A stretch of 64,000 nucleotides of DNA from Pseudomonadales bacterium (GTDB taxonomy: Bacteria > Pseudomonadota > Gammaproteobacteria > Pseudomonadales > Halieaceae). Below are positions 57,878 to 64,000 of this stretch, one piece after another. Made by a program: the position numbers and the translations under genes. Under the pieces are notes generated by a model. The model saw only the letters and a list, made by a program, of their open reading frames with translations, did not search any database and was not told the origin of the DNA. The DNA lies in assembly GCA_024234855.1 (NCBI GenBank), contig JACKNN010000007.1, forward strand, positions 1 to 64,000, given 5' to 3'. The stretch's first letter is position 1, and every line of letters starts with the position of its first letter.

Positions 57878-59060
57878 GCCCGGACCCCGCCCCCCGGCCG
57901 GCGGCCGCGGGCTGTCCCAGCAGGGCGTGTAACTGGCGGTGCATGTTTTGCACCCCGGGCTCGTTGCGTCCCACCAGCACCTTGCGTTCGATGCCGGCAT
58001 TGAGGCCCCGGTGGATTTTATCCACCAGGGTGTAGTCCTCCGCCACCGCCACATCGTTGATCATCTGGAAGTACTGCTCGTACTCCCCGCGCTCGGCTTC
58101 GTTCGCTGGCTCATGGGGAAGAAACATGCTGTGGTACACCACCGAGCGATCGGGGCTGATGGGGTAGACCCGCCAGGTCTGGAAATGATCCTCGACCACA
58201 AAGATCACGGTATTGGGGAAAATAAAGTTGACGTAGGAGCTGTATTTTCGCGGCTGCCATTCCGCCTCGGGGATGGTCTTCAGTTCGTTGATCTCGAGTA
58301 CGGCGGAACCCATTGAATGGTTGCGGCCGTACTGGTGGTAGGTCCCGAGGTTGCTGTAGGCCATTTTCGCAATGGTTTCCGGATGCAGGAACTCAAAATG
58401 GTAGTACTCATGGAAGGTGTCCATGTTGAGCTTCCAGTTGAAGTTGGTGACCACCTGCTTGGCCCCGAGGTAGTAATGGTCCTGGAAGCCGAAGCCCGAA
58501 AGCCGTTCGCCGATGCCGCCCAGGATCTCGTCAACATCAAAGCGCCGGTCCGGGTTGGGCATGACGAAAATCATGCCGTCGCGTTCTTCGACCTGCAGTG
58601 GTTTCAGGCCCAGGGTAGCGCGGTCTATGGAGTCGAAGCCCTCCCTGCCGAAGGGCACGCCGACCAGCGCGCCATCCAGGTCGTAGGTCCAGCCGTGGTA
58701 GGGGCAGGAAAACAGGCGGCCTTTTTTCGCCTTACCCGAAGCACATTCGTTGAGCGGCGCGCCGCGGTGGGAGCAGATATTGACGAAGGCGCGCAGCGCG
58801 CCGTCGCTGTGGCGCACGACCAGGATGGGTATGCCGGTATCGTCGAAGGCGAAGTAGTCACCGGGCGCCGGGATCATGCAGCTGGGTCCGACGAACTGGG
58901 GGTAATTGCGAAACAGTTCGATTTTTTCCCGCTCAAACTGCTCCGGGTCGTAATACTCGCTGACGTCAATCGCCATCACGCTGTCAGCCAGGGCGGTGGT
59001 GTTGCGCGCGACCAGGTCCATCAGGGTCTTGAGTTCTTCGATCTGCTGCTGTCGTTGCAT
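57870..59060 (-). CDS. Rieske non-heme iron oxygenase, alpha subunit (3)
   Basis: A 396-residue oxygenase, shorter than the other two. Rieske ligands are Cys96, His98, Cys119 and His122 (CSHRGAPLNE, CPYHGWTYD). The mononuclear site is probably His221 and His226 in EYYHFEFLH. It belongs to a different branch from the 45093 and 46831 genes, so it likely acts on another intermediate. It ends a minus-strand operon: SDR, ThuA-like, acyl-CoA dehydrogenase, this oxygenase. Confidence 0.92.
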   Translation of the reverse strand: MQRQQQIEELKTLMDLVARNTTALADSVMAIDVSEYYDPEQFEREKIELFRNYPQFVGPSCMIPAPGDYFAFDDTGIPILVVRHSDGALRAFVNICSHRGAPLNECASGKAKKGRLFSCPYHGWTYDLDGALVGVPFGREGFDSIDRATLGLKPLQVEERDGMIFVMPNPDRRFDVDEILGGIGERLSGFGFQDHYYLGAKQVVTNFNWKLNMDTFHEYYHFEFLHPETIAKMAYSNLGTYHQYGRNHSMGSAVLEINELKTIPEAEWQPRKYSSYVNFIFPNTVIFVVEDHFQTWRVYPISPDRSVVYHSMFLPHEPANEAERGEYEQYFQMINDVAVAEDYTLVDKIHRGLNAGIERKVLVGRNEPGVQNMHRQLHALLGQPAAAGRGAGSGLT

Positions 59061-59107
59061 CGGCTTATTCCGTGTGGAGTGGGGTGTCGGCTGGCTGCGA
59101 TGCGGCG

Positions 59108-60295
59108 TTACAGTCCCAGCACCATTTTCGCGATAATCGAGCGCTGGACTTCCTGGGAGCCGCCGAAAATAGAGGCGGCGCGGTTATTCAGGTAGCGCGG
59201 CACCACGGAGCTGGTGAAATCGGCACGGTCGGGGCTGCCGTCCCGGACCGGGTTCATGGGGAAACCGCGGTAACCCAGGACATCCACCGACAATTCATTG
59301 ATCGCCTGCTCCAACCGGGTGCTGTTGAGTTTGAGGATGGAGGATTCCGGCCCCGGGTTGCCGCCGCCGCTGACGCTGGAGAGTATGCGCAACTCGGTGA
59401 TCTCCAGCGCCTTGAGGTCGATTTCCATGCGGGCAAGCTTGCGCGCGATGTCGCCGCTGCTGTCAAAGCCGGCGATATCCTCGCGCGCGCTGGCGACCAG
59501 CTGGCACAAGCGCTGCAGTTCGTGCTGGATACGCGGTGCGCTGAAGCCGCCCCCCCGTTCAAATTCCAGCAGGTACTTGGCGTACTGCCAGCCCCTGTTC
59601 TCCTCGCCGATACGGTTGCGCTTCGGCACCCGGACGTTGTCGAAGAAAACCTGGTTGACCTCGTGGTCGCCGGCCATGGTCAGGATGGGCGTCACGCTCA
59701 CCCCGGGGCTGTCCATGGCCACCAGCAGGAAACTGATACCCTGCTGCGGTTTGCCATCGCTCGCGGTGCGAACCAGGCAGAAAATGTGGTCGGCGAGGTG
59801 CGCGTGGGTGGTCCAGAGCTTGGAGCCGTTGAGAATATAGTCGTCGCCATCCGACTCGGCCTTCAGCTTGAGGCTGGCCAGGTCGGAGCCGGCCCCGGGC
59901 TCGGAGTAGCCCTGGCACCAGTAGTGTTCGCCGGAGAGGATTTTCGGCAGGTACTCGCGCTTCTGCTCCTCGGAGCCGAATGCCATGATAACCGGGGCCA
60001 GCATCAGCAGGCCCAGGGGTATCAGCATGGGTGCGCCGGCCAGGTAGCACTCCCTGCTGAAAATGTATTTCTGGGCCGGGGTCCAGTCGGTGCCGCCGTG
60101 CTCCAGCGGCCACTGCGGCACGGCCCAGCCCTGTTCCACCAGGATGGCCTGCCACTGCAGGGCGATGTCTTTCTCGACGAATACGCTGCTGTTGTTGGCC
60201 GTGGCGGCGACGATCTGCGGTGTCAGCTTGTCCGCGAGGAAGCGCCTGACTTCCTGCTGAAATGCCAGTTCCTGCGGGGTGAATTGGAGATCCAT
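59108..60295 (-). CDS. Acyl-CoA dehydrogenase
   Basis: A 395-residue FAD enzyme. It has the N-terminal helix bundle (MDLQFTPQELAFQQEVRRFL), the FAD-binding phrase CQGYSEPGAGSDLASL, a beta-domain with I-L-N-G-S-K-L-W-T-T-H, and a C-terminal domain ending S-I-F-G-G-S-Q-E-V-Q-R-S-I-I-A-K. It desaturates acyl-CoA; this subclass includes heteromeric FadE types used for sterol side chains and other branched substrates. It lies between the ThuA-like gene and oxygenase 3 in one operon (17-bp and 47-bp gaps). Confidence 0.93.
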   Translation of the reverse strand: MDLQFTPQELAFQQEVRRFLADKLTPQIVAATANNSSVFVEKDIALQWQAILVEQGWAVPQWPLEHGGTDWTPAQKYIFSRECYLAGAPMLIPLGLLMLAPVIMAFGSEEQKREYLPKILSGEHYWCQGYSEPGAGSDLASLKLKAESDGDDYILNGSKLWTTHAHLADHIFCLVRTASDGKPQQGISFLLVAMDSPGVSVTPILTMAGDHEVNQVFFDNVRVPKRNRIGEENRGWQYAKYLLEFERGGGFSAPRIQHELQRLCQLVASAREDIAGFDSSGDIARKLARMEIDLKALEITELRILSSVSGGGNPGPESSILKLNSTRLEQAINELSVDVLGYRGFPMNPVRDGSPDRADFTSSVVPRYLNNRAASIFGGSQEVQRSIIAKMVLGL

Positions 60296-60312
60296 AGCCG
60301 GGGTCCGATCCG

Positions 60313-61083
60313 TCAGTGGCCGGGCGCCATGGCCCAGCGGATGCCGCGTCGCAGCAATTCATGGAACTCGGGCGTTTTCCAGGCGCCTTCCTCGGCTGCC
60401 GGGTACTCCTCTATCAGCGGCTGCATGTCGTACTTGCCGCGGCAATGGCCCAGGGTCAGGTACAGCACCGTGCCCTCGCCGTAGGGATGCAGGTACAGCA
60501 CCGGCTGCACATCCGTTTGCTTGACCCAGTCCGTGCGCACAAAGTTCGCCACGGTATCCGACCAGTGGGTGTGCAGCAGGGTGCGGTAGTCGCCGTGAAA
60601 CTTGCTCAGGTACAGTTCGTCATCCACGGTAAATGTGGGAATACCGGTTACCAGCGGATGATCCGGCTCGGTGACCAGTACCTCGTACTCGTGAATGGGC
60701 GGATGCGCAATGAACTGGCTGCCGAGGATTTCCATAAACGGCGTATTGTGCTCGGGACAGTCCACCTGCGGGTTGCCGTCGGCATCCGGTGCCAGGAATT
60801 CCAGTATCGAGTTGGTGCCGTGCAGGGCGAACCATTTGCCGCCGGCGTTGATGTAGTCCTGCAGGCGCCGGGTCTGGGTCTCGCCGGGTATCACATCGCA
60901 GGTATAGGTGATGATGAAATCCGCGGCGCAAATGGCATCGATGTCGCTGTAGTCTTCCCCCACGCGGACCTTGATCCGCGGCTGCTCCGCCAGCAGTTTC
61001 AGCAGCTCCAGCCGGGCGTGATCGATGTTGTGGTACTTGCCGCCGGCGACGAGGTACACATCGATGCGATCGCTCTTGCTCAT
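60313..61083 (-). CDS. ThuA-like protein (glutamine amidotransferase-like fold)
   Basis: A 256-residue ThuA-domain protein: SDRIDVYLVAGGKYHNIDHAR at the N-terminus, ADFIITYTCD, GGKWFALHGTNS, and HPPIHEYEVLV. The fold is like class I amidotransferases but lacks their catalytic cysteine. Named from trehalose utilisation, its role is not established. Its place between an SDR and an acyl-CoA dehydrogenase suggests a function in this pathway, perhaps as a hydrolase or carbohydrate-like binding protein. Confidence 0.85.
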   Translation of the reverse strand: MSKSDRIDVYLVAGGKYHNIDHARLELLKLLAEQPRIKVRVGEDYSDIDAICAADFIITYTCDVIPGETQTRRLQDYINAGGKWFALHGTNSILEFLAPDADGNPQVDCPEHNTPFMEILGSQFIAHPPIHEYEVLVTEPDHPLVTGIPTFTVDDELYLSKFHGDYRTLLHTHWSDTVANFVRTDWVKQTDVQPVLYLHPYGEGTVLYLTLGHCRGKYDMQPLIEEYPAAEEGAWKTPEFHELLRRGIRWAMAPGH

Positions 61084-61122
61084 GATCTGTTGCCGCCGCC
61101 TGTGTAGTCCTGGAGGGCCGCT

Positions 61123-61884
61123 TTACAGCTGTACCCGCTTGGTAAAGCCGCCGTCGGTCACCAGGTTGACGCCGGTGATGAGGCTGGCCGCGGGGCTGGC
61201 CAGGAATACCACCGCGTTGGCGACTTCCTCGGCGGACCCCATGTGCCCCTGGGGAATCTGCGCAAGGGTGCTGTCATACAGCTCGGTCATGTTGGTCTTG
61301 ATGTAATCCCAGGCGCCGCCCTCGATGAAAACCGGGCCGGGGGACACGCAATTGACCCGAATCCCCGCCGGTGCCAGCGCCTGGCTCAGTTGCTTGGCGT
61401 GGATCACCAGTGCTCCCTTGATGGCATTGTAGGGTTGGGGACCCATAAAGGTTTCGACCCCCGCGGTACTGGAAATAACCACTACGGACGCCGCTGACGA
61501 TTGCTCCAGGAAAGGCATGGCGGCCTCGATCCCGCGGGTGGTGCCCATCAGGTCGACGTTGAAGTTGTTCTGCCAGCCCGCGTCGCTCATATCGCCGCCG
61601 CCGGCACTGACGTTAGGTATGAAGATGTCCAGCCCGCCCAGTTCGCTGGCGGCGCTGGCGATCCAGGCCTGGTAGGATTCCTTGTCGGCCACATCCACCA
61701 CCGCGCCGACGACCCTGACCCCTTTGGCGCCCAGTTCACCGACGGCGGTGTCCACCTCGGCCTGGTTGCGGGCGCAGATAGCGAGGTCAACACCCTCGTC
61801 GGCCAGCAGGTTGGCGATGGCCCGGCCGATACCGCGGGTAGCCCCGGTGATAAGCGCTTTTTTTCCGGAAAGTCCGAGATCCAT
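61123..61884 (-). CDS. Short-chain dehydrogenase/reductase (2)
   Basis: A 253-residue SDR. Motifs are TGATRGIGRAIA, active-site Ser in VISSTAG, and YNAIKGAL with catalytic Tyr-Lys. AGGAG precedes the ATG. It is the first gene of the minus-strand operon and starts at operator D, from which the P450 runs in the other direction. Substrate not inferable; oxidation of a hydroxyl made by the P450 or oxygenase is a reasonable guess. Confidence 0.93.
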   Translation of the reverse strand: MDLGLSGKKALITGATRGIGRAIANLLADEGVDLAICARNQAEVDTAVGELGAKGVRVVGAVVDVADKESYQAWIASAASELGGLDIFIPNVSAGGGDMSDAGWQNNFNVDLMGTTRGIEAAMPFLEQSSAASVVVISSTAGVETFMGPQPYNAIKGALVIHAKQLSQALAPAGIRVNCVSPGPVFIEGGAWDYIKTNMTELYDSTLAQIPQGHMGSAEEVANAVVFLASPAASLITGVNLVTDGGFTKRVQL

Positions 61885-61993
61885 GTGTGTCTCCTGAGCG
61901 TGGTGCTGTCGGTGATTGCTGTGTACCTGGGGTGCGGGCGGTACCGGCGCGCCGCATCAGTCTGGCAAGTTAGCAAACCCGTCTGAATAAAAC

Positions 61994-62012
61994 AATCAGA
62001 ATTGACTGTTTA
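61994..62012. promoter_or_regulatory. Operator site D of the four-site regulon
   Basis: AATCAGAATTGACTGTTTA, between the divergent SDR (start 61884) and P450 (start 62098). It lies inside a wider imperfect dyad (61989-62014) and fits the consensus of sites A-C, here with a T at position 3 and A at the end. One site can serve both operons. Confidence 0.72.
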
Positions 62013-62097
62013 TTTTCTATCGGCTACTGTGGGCCCCAGTGTCGCAGAATCCGCCACCCCAACCGCGCCCCGATACGCGCAGTGCAAGGAGTACTGA

Positions 62098-63336
62098 ATG
62101 GCCAAGTGCCCCGCCGACTTTGATTTTTTCGCCCCCGAGGTCATCGAGTCTCCGTTCGAGTTTTACCAGGTACTGCGCGAACAGGCCCCGGTGTACCTGC
62201 TGCCGGGTACCAACATCTACCTGCTGTCCCGGCTGGACGATATCCGCCAGGCGGCCAAGGATACCGAGACCTTTTCCAGCGACTTCCGCTACCTGCTGCA
62301 GGGCCCCGAGCCCTCGCCCGCGGCGGCAGAAATCTACAAGGACGGATACGACCAGGTCGACACCCTGCTGACCATGGATCCGCCTCGCCACAAGGTCTAC
62401 CGCTCGCTGATCAACAAGGTCTTCTCCGCCAGGCGGGTGGCGAAGATGCAGGACTACATGGAGCAGATCGCCGATGAACTGATCGACAACATTATCGACA
62501 AGGGGGAGTGCGAGTTCGTGCGGGATTTCGCCACGCCCCTGCCGGTCTACGTGATCGCCGACCAGCTGGGTGTGCCCCGCGCCGACCTGCGCAAAATAAA
62601 AGCCTGGTCGGATGCGTTTGCCTCCCGCCTGGGCGGGATGGTGACCCCCGAGGCGGAAATTGAGAACGCGCACCTGATCGTGGAATACCAGCAGTACATG
62701 GTCAGCATTATCCGGGACCGGCGGGCACAGCCGCGGGATGACATGATCTCTGACCTGGCCAATACCACGATCGAGGACGGCCGCCTGATGACCTTGGAGG
62801 AACTGCTGAGCATGATCCAGCAGTTGCTGGTAGCGGGCAATGAAACAACCACCTCGGCGATAGCCGGCGGCCTGCTGTCATTGATCCAGCTGTCTGACCA
62901 GCTGCAAGTACTGCTGGACGACCCTGCAATCATCGACAATGCGGTGGAGGAGATCCTGCGGCTGGAAACCCCCTCGGCGGGGTTGTGGCGTGTGGTGACC
63001 CGCGACACCCGGATCCGCGGGGTAGCGATACCCGCCGGTTCGCTGCTGATGCTGCGCTATGCGGCGGGCAACCGGGACGCGTCGGTGTTCAGCCAGCCGG
63101 AGGTCATGGATGTCTGCCGCGCCAATGCCGAAGACCACCTCGCCTTCGGGCAGGGCACCCATTTCTGCCCGGGCGCCATGCTGGCACGCAAGGAAATGCA
63201 GGTGGCGTTTCGCGCGCTGCTGCAGCGCCTGACCAATATCCGGCTGGTGGAGGGCAAGAACGACCTGACCCACTGGCCGAATGTGGTCTTGCGGGGACTG
63301 AAGTCACTGCATATCACCTTCGAGGCGAGGGTTTGA
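62098..63336 (+). CDS. Cytochrome P450 monooxygenase
   Basis: A 412-residue soluble bacterial P450. The I-helix motif is AGNETT, the E-x-x-R pair lies in EEILRLETPS, and the heme ligand is Cys357 in FGQGTHFCPGAMLARKE. It hydroxylates a hydrophobic substrate using electrons from a ferredoxin and reductase that are not encoded here. It is the only plus-strand gene of its divergon and is controlled by operator D. It is unrelated in detail to the remnant at 32650, which has a different C-terminal type. Confidence 0.94.
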   Translation: MAKCPADFDFFAPEVIESPFEFYQVLREQAPVYLLPGTNIYLLSRLDDIRQAAKDTETFSSDFRYLLQGPEPSPAAAEIYKDGYDQVDTLLTMDPPRHKVYRSLINKVFSARRVAKMQDYMEQIADELIDNIIDKGECEFVRDFATPLPVYVIADQLGVPRADLRKIKAWSDAFASRLGGMVTPEAEIENAHLIVEYQQYMVSIIRDRRAQPRDDMISDLANTTIEDGRLMTLEELLSMIQQLLVAGNETTTSAIAGGLLSLIQLSDQLQVLLDDPAIIDNAVEEILRLETPSAGLWRVVTRDTRIRGVAIPAGSLLMLRYAAGNRDASVFSQPEVMDVCRANAEDHLAFGQGTHFCPGAMLARKEMQVAFRALLQRLTNIRLVEGKNDLTHWPNVVLRGLKSLHITFEARV

Positions 63337-63399
63337 GGGCGGGCACGGGTCAGGGCAACGCGAGAACGCCCGTTTATTGATTCCGGGTTGCCGCCGGTT

Positions 63400-64000
63400 C
63401 TAGCCGAAGTAGTCTACGCCGACAATTTCGTGCCAGCGCTGGCGAAAGGCCTCTCCCTGCAGGCAGTTGGCCGCTATCCATTCGTCGTCGCTGACACTGG
63501 CGCGGCCGGCGATATCCTCGATCGCATCCTGCCCGACGGGGTAGCGGAAGTGGGGCGCATCTGACTCGATGGCGTGGGCAACGGCGGCGGCGACATCCAG
63601 CGGGCTCGCGGGATTTTTCATGGTGTGTGTGGCCCATTGGCCCAGCCGCTCCAGGCTTCGCATATAGTGGCTGTCAGGTGGTGGCGGTGTGCCTTTTTCC
63701 CAGGCGGGGGTGGGTACGGAACCCGGCTCGATAAGGGCCACGCGCACGCCGAACTCGGCCATCTCGAAGGCCAGGGCCTCGCTCAGCCCCTCCAGCGCCC
63801 ACTTGGCGGCGGAGTAGTGGCCGTGGCAGCCAAACACCATACGGCCGGCGAGTGAACTCATGTTGACGATTCTGCCGGATCGCTGCTCGCGCATTATGGG
63901 AGTGATCGCCAGCAGCATGCGCACGGTGCCGAAGTAATTGGTTTCGAAGACCGCACGTACTTCCTCCAGCGGTGTTTCCTCTACCGCGCGCCCCCCGCCT
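63400..64000 (-). CDS. Short-chain dehydrogenase/reductase (3), N-terminus outside the window
   Basis: A partial SDR of at least 200 residues. The frame remains open to the window edge with an SDR-like helix (EETPLEEVRAVFETNYFGTV) ahead of the conserved core; the nucleotide-binding motif is beyond the edge. Active-site Ser is in NMSSLAG and Tyr-Lys in YSAAKWA. The GTG and ATG at 63924 and 63918 are internal, not the start. It converges with the P450 gene and ends 63 bp from it. Confidence 0.88.
   Translation of the reverse strand, partial: GGGRAVEETPLEEVRAVFETNYFGTVRMLLAITPIMREQRSGRIVNMSSLAGRMVFGCHGHYSAAKWALEGLSEALAFEMAEFGVRVALIEPGSVPTPAWEKGTPPPPDSHYMRSLERLGQWATHTMKNPASPLDVAAAVAHAIESDAPHFRYPVGQDAIEDIAGRASVSDDEWIAANCLQGEAFRQRWHEIVGVDYFG

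Overview
The window reads as chromosomal DNA of a GC-rich marine gammaproteobacterium, plausibly a Halieaceae/Cellvibrionales-type organism. That placement is inferred from the gene order thrS-infC-rpmI-rplT-pheS-pheT-ihfA-merR-tRNA-Pro, a dedicated proteobacterial sortase cassette typical of marine species, wax-ester synthase and PHA-synthase-like lipid genes, and a large Rieske-oxygenase/P450 catabolic region. No species can be named from the sequence alone.

Layout. (1) 1-7229: the integrase end of an integrative conjugative element of the ICEclc/PAGI-2 type: MobH relaxase TraI, an XRE regulator, a LysR-like protein without its HTH, and a 640-residue tyrosine integrase next to the 3' end of tRNA-Gly(CCC). 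An IS5-family insertion (260-1446, CTAG target duplication) splits one element gene. (2) 7230-19236: tRNA-Gly, tRNA-Asn, uvrB, the complete sortase system (sensor kinase, response regulator, VIT/VWA target protein, class GN sortase), then a coupled WS/DGAT-like plus PHA-synthase-like pair. (3) 19422-27131: the translation and IHF operon, with an AUU-started infC and a large unexplained inverted repeat between rplT and pheS. (4) 27314-34751: a membrane protein, a WS/DGAT with a histone-H1-like tail, oxidoreductase, LysR, hydrolase, a P450 remnant, an epimerase and an acetoacetate-decarboxylase-like protein. (5) About 35.0-42.1 kb: a more AT-rich accessory island with a RES/Xre toxin-antitoxin pair, a DEDDh exonuclease, an orphan BrnA-like antitoxin, a SWIM-XRE protein paired with a SNF2 helicase, and a ParE/Phd pair. 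It ends at a 23-nt tRNA-Ser 3'-end remnant. (6) 42333-64000: a lipoprotein, then a catabolic cluster of three Rieske oxygenase alpha subunits, a Rieske ferredoxin, two NTF2-like proteins, three SDRs, an MDR alcohol dehydrogenase, an acyl-CoA dehydrogenase, a ThuA-like protein and a P450, with gltBD embedded in it.

How it works together. The catabolic genes look co-regulated: a 19-bp motif, consensus AAWCAGNNYTGAYTGTTTW, occurs in four intergenic regions of this cluster (44930, 48276, 56811, 61994). I noticed no copy elsewhere in the window. It probably binds one regulator encoded outside the window. The Rieske and P450 enzymes would hydroxylate a hydrophobic ring substrate, SDRs and the MDR would oxidise the alcohols, and the acyl-CoA dehydrogenase would shorten or desaturate side chains; the substrate (steroid-like or terpenoid-like) is inference. 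No electron-transfer reductase for the Rieske or P450 enzymes lies in the window.

The best candidates for something new are the four-site regulon with its FNR-type box and 18-residue leader peptide, the SWIM-XRE/SNF2 island, and the WS/DGAT-like protein that has lost its catalytic motif but is translationally coupled to a PHA-synthase-like hydrolase.
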